Positions 1 to 8,211 of a stretch of 64,000 bases of DNA are shown piece after piece. The notes under the pieces are model-generated. The model was not told where the DNA came from, did not search any database, and saw only the letters and a list, made by a program, of their open reading frames with translations. Each line of letters opens with the position of its first letter. Within the stretch, counting starts at the first letter, position 1. Position numbers and translations under genes: made by a program. Source of the DNA: Sphaerisporangium rubeum (GTDB lineage Bacteria > Actinomycetota > Actinomycetes > Streptosporangiales > Streptosporangiaceae); contig NZ_JACHIU010000001.1 of assembly GCF_014207705.1 (NCBI RefSeq), forward strand, positions 3,402,501-3,466,500, in the 5' to 3' direction.

Positions 1-760
1 CGGCGGTGGCGGCGCGCATGGCGGCGTACAGCGCCTCGACGTTCTCGGAGTACTCGCCGGTCTCGGTCCAGTCGACGTCCTGCACGTGCCAGCCGTACGC
101 CTCGTACCGCTTGGCGACGTCCTCCGACAGCGCGATGGCGGTGTCGTCCTCGATGGAGATGTGGTTGCCGTCGTAGATGACGTTGAGGTAGCCGAGCTTC
201 TGGTGACCGGCGAGCGCGCTGACCTCGTGGCTGATGCCCTCCTCGATGTCACCGTCGGAGGCGATGGCCCAGACGCGGTGGTCGAACGGGCTGGTGCCGG
301 GCTCGCTGTCGGGGTCGTACAGGCCCCGCTCGCGGCGCTGCGCCATGGCCATGCCGACCGCGTTGCCGAGCCCCTGGCCGAGGGGGCCGGTGGTGGTCTC
401 GACGCCGAGGGTGTGGCCGTGCTCGGGGTGACCCGGTGTGAGGCTCTGCCACTGGCGCAGGCCCTTGAGGTCGTCCAGGCTCAGGCCGTACCCCGACAGG
501 AAGAGCTGGATGTACAAGGTGAGGCTGGAGTGACCGGCCGAAAGGACGAAGCGGTCGCGGCCCACCCAGGAGGGGTCGGACGGATCGTGGCGGAGCACGC
601 GCTGGAAGAGAAGGTAGGCCGCGGGGGCCAGGCTCATCGCGGTGCCGGGGTGACCCGAGCCCGCCTTCTCGACGGCGTCCATCGCCAGGGCACGTACGAC
701 GTCGACCGCCCGGCGATCGAGGTCGCTCCACTCAAGGTCTCGCACGAGTTCGCTGCTCAA
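1..760 (-). CDS. tkt: Transketolase, N-terminal part (cut by window edge)
   Basis: Thiamine-diphosphate enzyme of the pentose phosphate pathway that moves two-carbon ketol groups between sugar phosphates in the cytoplasm. Only the first ~253 residues are present; the rest lies left of the window. The TPP motif GSGHPG is at residues 34-39 and the Mg/TPP motif DGDIEEG near 167-173. No ATG is available after the upstream in-frame stop. TTG at 760 has a GAGGAG Shine-Dalgarno (770-775) 9 nt before it and gives a start of the expected length, so I choose it. It is divergent from ctaB, as in Mycobacterium (Rv1449c/Rv1451), which supports orthology. The family call is secure; the start is likely. Confidence 0.95.
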   Translation of the reverse strand, partial: MSSELVRDLEWSDLDRRAVDVVRALAMDAVEKAGSGHPGTAMSLAPAAYLLFQRVLRHDPSDPSWVGRDRFVLSAGHSSLTLYIQLFLSGYGLSLDDLKGLRQWQSLTPGHPEHGHTLGVETTTGPLGQGLGNAVGMAMAQRRERGLYDPDSEPGTSPFDHRVWAIASDGDIEEGISHEVSALAGHQKLGYLNVIYDGNHISIEDDTAIALSEDVAKRYEAYGWHVQDVDWTETGEYSENVEALYAAMRAATA

Positions 761-1147
761 CTGCTCGATCTCCTCATTACTCGGTGGCGGCCGGGCACAC
801 CTGGCGTCCGGTCCGGGTCACCTCCCACACCGGACCTTAACGGGTCGCTCCCCTCACCGTAGATGCCTGGTGCGTCCTGTGGATGACCGGGAAATGTGCT
901 GCTTGTGTCCAGGAGACCTGCCCGCCTCGACACGTGAGCAACGCGGCCGACGCTCCCGGCTTCGCGCGGGCCGCTCACAGGCGCGCGGCGAACCCGTGAC
1001 GGCCTCCCCGCGCGCGGCTTTCGCCCCCGATGCCAGGACCGGCGTGCCACCGCACTACAGTGAGTTCCCGGTGCCGGCTCATGGCCGCACCCCACGGACC
1101 CGCTCTATCAGAGGTTACGCGTTGACCCCGCACCCGCTGGAAGCGCC
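761..1147. other. tkt/ctaB divergent intergenic region
   Basis: This 387-base region separates two divergent genes, so it must hold both promoters. I see no -10/-35 pair strong enough to call. The open frames across it (for example 757-1095 on the minus strand) have arginine/proline-rich composition with no family resemblance, and I treat them as chance frames. Confidence 0.5.
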
Positions 1148-2083
1148 TTGACGGTGCTCACGACCAAGCCGCCGACGGTTCTCGACGGCGCGCGCCGTTC
1201 GCCCCTCGCCACGGTACGGGCGTACGTCGCGCTGACCAAGCCGCGGATCATCGAGCTGCTGCTGATCACGACACTCCCGGTGATGTTCCTCGCGGCCCGG
1301 GGCTTCCCGCCGCTGTGGACGGCCGTCGCCACGCTGGTCTTCGGCACCCTGTCGGCGGGCAGCGCCAACGTGCTCAACTGCTACGTCGACCGCGACATCG
1401 ACGCCACCATGCGGCGCACCCGGCGCCGCCCCCTGGCGATGGCCACGGTGGAGCCGCGCAACGCGCTGGTGTTCGGCGTCGTGCTCGGCGTCCTTTCGAC
1501 CCTCGGTCTCGGCGTCTCCGTCAACTGGCTCGCCGCCGCGCTGTCGCTCGGCGCCATCCTGTTCTACGTCTTCGTGTACTCGATGGTGCTCAAGCGCCGC
1601 ACCTCGCAGAACGTCGTGTGGGGCGGCATCGCGGGCTGCATGCCGGTGCTGATCGGCTGGGCCGGCATCACCGGCCGGGTCGACTGGGCCCCGGTCGTGC
1701 TGTTCGGCGTGGTGTTCTTCTGGACGCCGCCGCACACCTGGACGCTCGCCATGCGGTACCGCGAGGACTACGCCGCCGCCGCGGTGCCGATGCTGCCGGT
1801 GGTCGCCACCGAGCGCCGCGTCGTGCTGGAGTCGGTCGCCTACACCTGGGCCACCGTGCTGTGCTCGCTGCTGCTGTGGCCGGTCGCCGGCACCACCCCG
1901 GTGTACGCCGTGGTGGCCGCTGTGCTCGGCGCCGTGTGCCTGTGGGAGGTCTACCGGCTGCTCGGCCGGGTCAACGCCGGCCGGACCGGTGTGGACCTGC
2001 GTCCCATGCGCTTCTTCCACTGGTCCAACGCCTACCTCGCGCTGCTGTTCCTGGCCGTCGCGATCGATTCGCTGCTGATGTGA
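1148..2083 (+). CDS. ctaB: Protoheme IX farnesyltransferase (haem O synthase)
   Basis: Polytopic UbiA-family prenyltransferase that attaches a farnesyl group to haem B to make haem O for the aa3 cytochrome oxidase. The first Asp-rich motif, [12 protein letters not shown] (residues 74-85), binds Mg-diphosphate, and a second conserved stretch [12 protein letters not shown] follows. There are about eight or nine hydrophobic helices in 311 residues, the usual length. The TTG at 1148 follows TGGAAG by about 5 nt; GTG at 1154 is the alternative start. A strong hairpin lies just downstream (2095-2126). The partner haem A synthase is at 6919-7968. Confidence 0.95.
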   Translation: MTVLTTKPPTVLDGARRSPLATVRAYVALTKPRIIELLLITTLPVMFLAARGFPPLWTAVATLVFGTLSAGSANVLNCYVDRDIDATMRRTRRRPLAMATVEPRNALVFGVVLGVLSTLGLGVSVNWLAAALSLGAILFYVFVYSMVLKRRTSQNVVWGGIAGCMPVLIGWAGITGRVDWAPVVLFGVVFFWTPPHTWTLAMRYREDYAAAAVPMLPVVATERRVVLESVAYTWATVLCSLLLWPVAGTTPVYAVVAAVLGAVCLWEVYRLLGRVNAGRTGVDLRPMRFFHWSNAYLALLFLAVAIDSLLM

Positions 2084-2094
2084 CCGTGACACCC

Positions 2095-2126
2095 CGGCGG
2101 CCCGGCTCCTCGGAGCCGGGCCGCCG
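2095..2126. terminator. Bidirectional hairpin terminator
   Basis: A 15-bp perfect inverted repeat (2095-2109 with 2112-2126) with a 2-nt centre lies 11 nt after the ctaB stop and 6 nt before the convergent oxidoreductase stop. It probably terminates both genes. Confidence 0.8.
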
Positions 2127-2132
2127 CTGTCG

Positions 2133-3566
2133 TCAGCGGCCGGAGATGAGGCCCGCCAGGCGCGCGTACGCCGAGGTGCGCGGCGGGCCGGACCTCTCGG
2201 CGCGGTCGGCGGCGCGGAACAGCGCGTAGATCGCCTGCACGCCGATCCAGCGCAGCGGCTCGGGTTCCCAGCGGCGCACCCGCCGCCCCACCCACGGCAG
2301 CGCCGTCAGCTCGGTGTCCCGGCGCAGCACCAGGTCGCGCAGCGTGCGGCCGGCCAGGTTGGTGGTGGTCACGCCGCTGCCGACGTACCCGCCGGCCCAG
2401 CCGAGGCCGGTGCGGTGGTCCAGGTCCACGGTGGAGCACCAGTCGCGTGGCACGCCGAGCACGCCGCACCACGAGTGGTGGACCTTCGCGCCGGCGGCGG
2501 CGGGGAACAGGGTGCGAAGGATCGTGTGCAGCGCGGCCACGGTCTGCGGCTGGGTGGCGCCGCGTGTGTCGGTGCGTGAGCCGTACCGGTACGGCACGCC
2601 GCGGCCGCCGATGGCGATCCGGCCGTCGGCGGTGCGCTGCGCGTAACAGTAGGCGTGGGCCTCGTCGCCGAGCAGTTCGCGGCCGTCCCAGCCGATCTCG
2701 CGCCATACCTCGTCGGGCAGGGGCTCTGTGACGATCATGGAGCTGTTCATCGGGAGCCACTGCCGCCGCTGGCCCTTGATGCTCGCGGTGAAGCCCTCGG
2801 TGGCGCGGATCACGAACTCGGCGGTGACCGTCCCCCGGGTGGTGACGGCCCGCGCGGCACGGCCGCCGTGACCGCGGGGGAGGATCTCGGTGACCGTGGT
2901 GTCCTCGAAGACGTCCACGCCGAGGCCCGCGACCACGCGCGCGAGACCGGTGGCCAGCTTGGCGGGCTGGACGCGCGCGCAGTGCGGGCTGTAGGTCGCC
3001 GACACCGCTCCGGCGACCCGGATGCGCTCCTCGCGCTCTTCCGGGCCGAGCAGCCACATGTCCTTGTCCGTGAAGCCCCATCCGCGCAGGTCGTCGAGCT
3101 CGGCGCGCAGCCGCCGGTCCTGTGCCGCGTTGGTCGCCACGTGCAGCAGGCCTCCCTTGTGCACGTCGGCGTCCACCCCCTCGGCGCGGGTGAAGCCGAT
3201 CACCTCGTCCACCGCGGCGAACATGGCGTGCTGGAGGTCGATCATCGCCTGCCGGCCGCGTGCCGCCGCGTGCCGCTCGCGTGAGCCGGCGAATTCGGCC
3301 GACAGCCATCCGCCGTTGCGGCCGGAGGCGCCGAACCCGGCGAACTCCCGCTCGAGGACGGCGACACGCAGGTCCGGCTGCGCGGTCTTCAGGTAGTAGG
3401 CGGTCCACAGGCCGGTGTAGCCGCCGCCGACGATCGCCACGTCGTAGTCGCGCGGCCCCGGCAGCGGTGCGCGGCGCGCCGGCAGGCCGATCTCGCGGTA
3501 CCAGTAGGAGACCTCGCCGTTGACGTACTCCGCGGTGGCCGGCACGCCGTTCGCCGTGCCGCTCAT
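2133..3566 (-). CDS. FAD-dependent amine/amino-acid oxidoreductase (DAO family)
   Basis: Flavoenzyme of the D-amino-acid-oxidase fold (Pfam DAO). It resembles the gamma-glutamylputrescine oxidase/OrdL subgroup, which oxidises C-N bonds. The dinucleotide motif GGGYTG is at residues 47-52, and the following GASGRNGGW stretch is typical of the PuuB/OrdL group. It has 477 residues, against about 430-470 for the family. It starts at ATG 3566 and has no co-directional neighbour, so the substrate cannot be read from context. Sarcosine or glycine oxidase-like activity is an alternative. Confidence 0.85.
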   Translation of the reverse strand: MSGTANGVPATAEYVNGEVSYWYREIGLPARRAPLPGPRDYDVAIVGGGYTGLWTAYYLKTAQPDLRVAVLEREFAGFGASGRNGGWLSAEFAGSRERHAAARGRQAMIDLQHAMFAAVDEVIGFTRAEGVDADVHKGGLLHVATNAAQDRRLRAELDDLRGWGFTDKDMWLLGPEEREERIRVAGAVSATYSPHCARVQPAKLATGLARVVAGLGVDVFEDTTVTEILPRGHGGRAARAVTTRGTVTAEFVIRATEGFTASIKGQRRQWLPMNSSMIVTEPLPDEVWREIGWDGRELLGDEAHAYCYAQRTADGRIAIGGRGVPYRYGSRTDTRGATQPQTVAALHTILRTLFPAAAGAKVHHSWCGVLGVPRDWCSTVDLDHRTGLGWAGGYVGSGVTTTNLAGRTLRDLVLRRDTELTALPWVGRRVRRWEPEPLRWIGVQAIYALFRAADRAERSGPPRTSAYARLAGLISGR

Positions 3567-3962
3567 CGGACGTCCGTCCCCACGCCGCCGGTTCCGGGTG
3601 GTCGCGCCATCGAACAGTCCGATCGTCTCAGGGTGGTGATCGCGGTGACCACCGCGGATCCGCCGCTGCGAGCGGCGACGTGGGACTGTACAGCCCGGTG
3701 GAGCCGCTCCTCAAGGGCATATGGCATAACAAAGCCGTCACTCGGCCTCATATCAGACTAAATGCCCCGGTTGCTGGGGGAGTAGTGGGGAAAAGTCATC
3801 AAGTCGGCAGGCTGGGTGGGTGTGGTGATGTTGGTCCGGGGGAAGACAAGATTGCCCGGGAGCTGTCGGTGCGGGGTGATGCGTTGATCACGGGGAGCGA
3901 GCCGCACGGGTGCGGCGGGGGCGGAGGGAACACCGGGTGCCAGGTCGAATACGCTCGCGGCC
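3567..3962. other. Divergent intergenic region, AT-rich centre
   Basis: The region lies between the divergent oxidoreductase and PrsW genes. The stretch 3717-3765 is clearly richer in A/T than its surroundings and probably carries the promoters. A short GC hairpin lies at 3660-3676 (7-bp arms). I see no convincing small gene; the 62-codon frame at 3563-3751 has no recognisable features. Confidence 0.45.
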
Positions 3963-5288
3963 ATGACGGGCCTTGATCCTCGAGGGGTGCTGCGCGAGCG
4001 CCCCTCTTTCGGGTTGATCGCCGGGCTCGTCATCGCCGGCATCTGCACGCTGGTGTCGTTCTCGTTCGACATCTTCAACGGCGAGCCGGTCCACTTCGTG
4101 ATCGCGCTCATCCTGGCCCTGGCACCGGTCCCTCTGCTGCTCGCCGGAGTGCTGGCGCTCGACCGCCTCGAACCCGAGCCGCGCAACAACCTGATCTTCG
4201 CGTTCATGTGGGGCGCCGGGATCGCCGTGCTGGCGGCCGGGCTGCTGAACAGCCTGAACCTGCGCTACGTCATCATGGCCACCCACCTGGACCCGGCCAG
4301 CGCGCGCAGCCTGGTGGCGACGTTCGGCGCGCCGGTGGTCGAGGAGACCATGAAGGGCCTGGTGCTGCTCGGGCTGCTGCGGTGGCGGCGCCAGGAGCTC
4401 GACGGGCCGACCGACGGCATCATCTACGCCGGCATGGTGGGGCTCGGGTTCGCGATGAGCGAGAACGTCAGTTACTACATCATGGCGCTCGACCAGAACG
4501 GCGTGCAGGGACTCGCCGTGACCGTGGTGCTGCGCGGGATACTCTCGCCGTTCGCGCACCCGTTGTTCACCTCCATGATCGGCATCGCGGTGGCGTACGC
4601 GGCGCAGGCCACCGGGCCCACCAGGCGCGGGGTGGTGGCGCTCGGGTGGCTCGGCGCGATGGTCCTGCACGGCATGTGGAACGGGTTCACCTTCTACGGC
4701 GGGTTCACCGGGCTCGCGGCGGCGTACCTGCTGCTGATGGCGCTGTTCTTCGTCGAGCTCGGCGTGATCGTCCGGGACCGCAAGCGCGTCATCGGCCTCA
4801 TCCAGCGCTACCTGCCTCCCTACGGCGGCCTCGGCCTGGTCACCGACGCCGACCTGTTCATGCTGTCGTCGCTGCAGGCACGCAGGCAGGCCCGCCAGTG
4901 GGCCCGCGCGCACGGTGGTTCCACGGGACGCGACGCCATGCGCGACTACCAGGTCGCCGCGACCGAGCTCGGTCTCCTGCACGAGCGCGCCGTACGCGGG
5001 GCCATCGGCCACGACGTTTTCGAACGCGACCGCGGCGCGCTGCTCACGTGCATGAGCGCCGCCAAGTCGATGTTCCCCGTGCCGCCGCCGCACCAGGCCT
5101 CCATGGCCCGCGGTGTCGCCCCACCCGGCTACGCGCCGGGCCACGACACCTGGCGTCCGGTCTCCCCGTACCCGCCTCCCGACGGCTTCCCGCGCGACCC
5201 CCTGCCGCCTCAGCCTTACCCCGGGCCCCAACAGGGCCCGCCGCCTCCGGCGTACCCGCCGCGCCGTCCCCCGGGTGAGCGGACGTAG
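3963..5288 (+). CDS. PrsW-family intramembrane metalloprotease
   Basis: Integral-membrane glutamate/zinc protease of the PrsW family, whose founding member cleaves an anti-sigma factor in Bacillus. The diagnostic sequences are present: FGAPVVEETMKG (around residues 121-132, paired Glu), GFAMSEN (162-168) and HGMWNGF (near 235). About eight hydrophobic segments fill residues 15-265. A cytoplasmic region follows, then a tail from about residue 375 that is very rich in Pro, Gly and Tyr. Start ATG 3963; the gene stands alone. No anti-sigma factor gene is adjacent, so its substrate is unknown. Confidence 0.85.
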   Translation: MTGLDPRGVLRERPSFGLIAGLVIAGICTLVSFSFDIFNGEPVHFVIALILALAPVPLLLAGVLALDRLEPEPRNNLIFAFMWGAGIAVLAAGLLNSLNLRYVIMATHLDPASARSLVATFGAPVVEETMKGLVLLGLLRWRRQELDGPTDGIIYAGMVGLGFAMSENVSYYIMALDQNGVQGLAVTVVLRGILSPFAHPLFTSMIGIAVAYAAQATGPTRRGVVALGWLGAMVLHGMWNGFTFYGGFTGLAAAYLLLMALFFVELGVIVRDRKRVIGLIQRYLPPYGGLGLVTDADLFMLSSLQARRQARQWARAHGGSTGRDAMRDYQVAATELGLLHERAVRGAIGHDVFERDRGALLTCMSAAKSMFPVPPPHQASMARGVAPPGYAPGHDTWRPVSPYPPPDGFPRDPLPPQPYPGPQQGPPPPAYPPRRPPGERT

Positions 5289-5586
5289 CAGCCGGGGTTT
5301 TCACACGACCTTGCCGCGAGTCGTGCGGCCGTGTTTCAATCGCGGTACGCGGATGTCAGTGGCCACTTTCGATGATCCTTCCCGGGTGGCCTCGCCCGGC
5401 GTGCGACGCGCGCCGGTGTTTCGCCGGGCCGTGGGCCCGGATACCCCTGGTCGGCCGGCGGCACGAGCACGCGCGGATGGCACCCGGTGAGAGCAGCCGG
5501 CCCGCGCACGCGGCACGAGCACACGGCACGAGCACGCCATGCGCCGCCGCACCCCCCCGCGGCGACCGCGTTGAAGAGGAAGCACT

Positions 5587-6600
5587 GTGACACCCAAGGC
5601 AAAGGTGGCGGCAGCGGTGGCCGCCGTCGTCGTGGTCGGCGGGCTCACCACGTTGGCCCTGCGGCGGCCCGCGGAGGCGAGCGGGGCACTGCAGGCTCCG
5701 GCCAGCAGGACCTACGCCTGCTACATGGACGGCAAGGCCGCCGGGGACGAGATCCGGCCGAAGAACGCGGCCTGCGCGGACGCCGTCAAGGCCGCGGGGA
5801 CCGGCCCGTTACGAGAGTGGTCCGGCGTGCTGCGCGCCGACGGCGCGGGCCGCACCCGCGGGTTCATCCCGGACGGCAAGCTGTGCAGCGGCGGCGTCGC
5901 CGCGTACGCCGCCTACGACGCGCCGCGCGCCGACTGGCCGGCCACGGTGCTGCAGGGCGGCACGACCTTCGACTTCGTGTACGGGGCCGGGCAGCCGCGG
6001 CCGACGAAGCTCAAGCTGTACGTCACCAAGGACGGCTTCAACCCGAGCGGGCCGCTGAAGTGGGACGACCTCGAGGAACAGCCGTTCGTCACCGCCGACC
6101 CCAGGCCCGGCCCCGGCGGGACCTACTCTTTCCCCGGCGAGCTGCCGGCCAAGTCGGGCCGGCACGTCATCTACTCGGTGTGGACCCGTCCCGGCGGCAC
6201 CGAGACCTTCTACGGCTGCTCCGACGTGATCTTCAGCGGCCCGGCCGCCGCACCGTCCCCGAGCGCCGTGCCGTCCCCGACCACGACGTTCCTGCCGATC
6301 TCGTGCACCGCCACGGTGAAGACCACCAAGACGTGGCGCGGCGGCTTCCAGGCCACCGTGACCATCAAGAACACCGGTGAAGGCGTGATGAACCAGTGGT
6401 ACGTCCAGTGGATGATGCAGATGGACGCCAAGATGAAGTCCGCCTGGGACGGCACCCTGATGCAGAGCGGCCCGGTCGGCATGATCCACGCCCCCGACTC
6501 CAAGCCCCGTCTCCAGCCCGGCGACACCGCCACGGCCGGTTTCCTGGCCACGACCACCGAGACCCGTCACCCGAAGTTCACCGACATCTCCTGCGGCTGA
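5587..6600 (+). CDS. Secreted AA10 (LPMO-like) + CBM2 protein lacking the histidine brace
   Basis: Secreted 337-residue protein with a signal peptide (residues 1 to about 31), an AA10 lytic polysaccharide monooxygenase-like domain (about 32-225), a Pro/Ser linker, and a C-terminal CBM2-like carbohydrate-binding domain (about 236-337) with Trp residues in WRGGF, QWYVQW and SAWDG. AA10 enzymes need two copper ligands: the mature N-terminal His, and a second His in a TAxH-type loop. Here the first position reads Ser (SGALQAPASR) and the loop reads GAGQPRPTK, so both are absent. The surrounding fold signature (PASRTY, YVTKDGFNP, SGRHVIYSVW) is kept. I infer a non-oxidative binding or accessory protein. 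GTG 5587 follows GAGGAAG. Confidence 0.8.
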   Translation: MTPKAKVAAAVAAVVVVGGLTTLALRRPAEASGALQAPASRTYACYMDGKAAGDEIRPKNAACADAVKAAGTGPLREWSGVLRADGAGRTRGFIPDGKLCSGGVAAYAAYDAPRADWPATVLQGGTTFDFVYGAGQPRPTKLKLYVTKDGFNPSGPLKWDDLEEQPFVTADPRPGPGGTYSFPGELPAKSGRHVIYSVWTRPGGTETFYGCSDVIFSGPAAAPSPSAVPSPTTTFLPISCTATVKTTKTWRGGFQATVTIKNTGEGVMNQWYVQWMMQMDAKMKSAWDGTLMQSGPVGMIHAPDSKPRLQPGDTATAGFLATTTETRHPKFTDISCG

Positions 6601-6622
6601 CCCGGCCCGGAGAAAGATGAAG

Positions 6623-6654
6623 CCGTGAGGTGGACAGGCACTTCCACCTCACGG
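6623..6654 (+). terminator. Hairpin terminator after the AA10-like gene
   Basis: An 11-bp perfect stem (6623-6633 with 6644-6654) with a 10-nt loop begins 22 nt after the AA10-like stop codon. It has no clear U-tract, as is common in actinomycetes. Confidence 0.7.
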
Positions 6655-6753
6655 CGTGCAGCGTCCTTGCCGGACGCGTGATACGCGAATGCCCATGGCA
6701 CGCTTCGAGAGGCGCCACCTCCTCCTGGGGCAACCCACGGACCGACGAACTTT

Positions 6754-6767
6754 TGGGAGCGCTCCCA
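6754..6767. promoter_or_regulatory. CebR/CelR-type operator TGGGAGCGCTCCCA
   Basis: A perfect 14-bp palindrome identical to the site bound by the LacI-family cello-oligosaccharide repressors CelR (Thermobifida) and CebR (Streptomyces). It is not followed by a recognisable cellulase or transporter gene on either strand. The nearest gene is ctaA, ending on the opposite strand at 6919. It lies 150 nt after the CBM2-bearing AA10-like gene. Confidence 0.8.
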
Positions 6768-6880
6768 TGCGCGCCTCGGACCTTACCGCCATCACCGGCG
6801 GTGAGCCGAGCACCTGGTGCGGCGTGTCGCGACGGCCGGGGGAAGTGGCAGCTCAGACCTCTGCCGGGCCGCTTTCGCGC

Positions 6881-6893
6881 GTGAAACTTTCGT
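6881..6893. promoter_or_regulatory. Xylanase-promoter-like palindrome GAAACTTTC
   Basis: The core GAAACTTTC (6883-6891) is a perfect palindrome about its central C. It is one base short of the CGAAA-N-TTTCG box described upstream of actinomycete xylanase genes. It sits 116 nt from the CebR-type operator in the same gene-free stretch. Confidence 0.4.
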
Positions 6894-6918
6894 CGCGGCG
6901 GCCGGGACGGGGGGATAG

Positions 6919-7968
6919 TCAGCTATAGGCGCGGGCCTGCTCGTCCAGCTCCTGGTCGACGGATGCCGCGGTCGCGAGCGGGCCGCGTGAGCGCATCAGG
7001 AACACCACGCGCAGGGTGGCGATCCACACCAGCGCGGAGCCGAGGACGTGCAGGCCGACCAGCATGGCCGGGACGGCCAGCCAGTACTGGACGTAGCCGA
7101 TCACCCCCTGCGCGAGCTCGACGGCCAGCAGCACCAGCGCGCCGCGCCGCGCGCGGCCGGGGGAGTCGGTGACGTGCAGGGCGAACAGCAGCGCGAAGGT
7201 GAGACCGAGCACGACCCACACGATGTCGGCGTGCACGCGCGCCATGGTCTCGATGTCGAAGGTGAACCGCGAGGCGGCCGCGTCGCCGGAGTGCGGCCCG
7301 GTGCCGGTCACCACCACGCCGGCCACCAGCAGCACGAAGACCGCGGCGGTCAGCACGAAGCCGAGGGTGCGGATGTCACGGTGCACCAGGCGCCGTGGCG
7401 GCGCGTCCCCCTCGCCGGACCGCGCGTACAGCGCGAACGCCGCCATGATCATGCCGGTGGACAGCAGGAAGTGCACGCTCACCGTGACCGGGTTGAGCAG
7501 GCTGCGCACCACCAGCCCACCCCACAGGGCCTGCACCAGGACCCCGGCCGGCTGCACGGCGGCCAGCCGGACCAGGGACGCGCGCCGCGGCGCCGATCGC
7601 CACACCGCCACCACGCAGGCCACCGCCACCGCCAGCACGAGGAACGCGAGCAGCCGGTTGCCGAACTCGATCGCCATGTTGACCGGCGAATGGTCGTCGT
7701 GCGGCGCCGGCACGAAGCTCCCCGGCGTGCACCGCGGCCAGGTGGGACACCCGAGCCCCGACCCGGTGAGCCGGACCGCGGCCCCTGTGACGGTGATCCC
7801 GACGTTCACCACCACGCTCGCCAGAGCCCACCGCCGCACGCTCCCGGTCGTCGGCGTCCACACCGAACCGAGAAGGTCACGGCCGTACCCCCGGACCCGG
7901 TCCCTGAACGCCGCCTGACGCCCCGTCGTGGGCCTTTGCTGCTGGTCTGCTGCGGTCACGCCACACAT
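6919..7968 (-). CDS. ctaA: Haem A synthase (COX15/CtaA)
   Basis: Membrane haem A synthase; oxidises the haem O methyl group for cytochrome aa3. It has eight hydrophobic helices. Conserved elements are EFGNRLLAF (actinobacterial form of the EFGHR motif) and histidine-bearing segments SVHFLLS, ARVHADIVW and GLHVLGSALVW, which supply haem ligands. ATG 7968 gives 349 residues, close to family size. The frame stays open further upstream but would overlap the divergent aldehyde dehydrogenase, so I reject the longer form. It ends at 6919, facing a gene-free stretch that holds sugar operators. Confidence 0.92.
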   Translation of the reverse strand: MCGVTAADQQQRPTTGRQAAFRDRVRGYGRDLLGSVWTPTTGSVRRWALASVVVNVGITVTGAAVRLTGSGLGCPTWPRCTPGSFVPAPHDDHSPVNMAIEFGNRLLAFLVLAVAVACVVAVWRSAPRRASLVRLAAVQPAGVLVQALWGGLVVRSLLNPVTVSVHFLLSTGMIMAAFALYARSGEGDAPPRRLVHRDIRTLGFVLTAAVFVLLVAGVVVTGTGPHSGDAAASRFTFDIETMARVHADIVWVVLGLTFALLFALHVTDSPGRARRGALVLLAVELAQGVIGYVQYWLAVPAMLVGLHVLGSALVWIATLRVVFLMRSRGPLATAASVDQELDEQARAYS

Positions 7969-8211
7969 GCTAGGTGCCGCCCCCACCGGTCGGTCCCCGA
8001 ACCCCGTCCCCGGTGGACAACCGAAAAGCACCCACTCGCCCTTTCTGTGCACCTCCGGTGTGCGAGCGGGCCGGAGTTCGCGGAATCTACGATGTAAAGC
8101 CCGGCGGTCGGGTCGCGACATCGAGCGGGTCTCGCGCCGACGTGGGTGATTTGTTGTCGTACGGTGTGCGATGAGATCGAATGCCGGATGCTGGAGAGGT
8201 TGAGACGGACG

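Noticed and set aside
3563-3751. 62-codon minus-strand frame before the amine oxidase
   Set aside because: It overlaps the oxidase start and has no family features; the AT-rich part is better explained as promoter.
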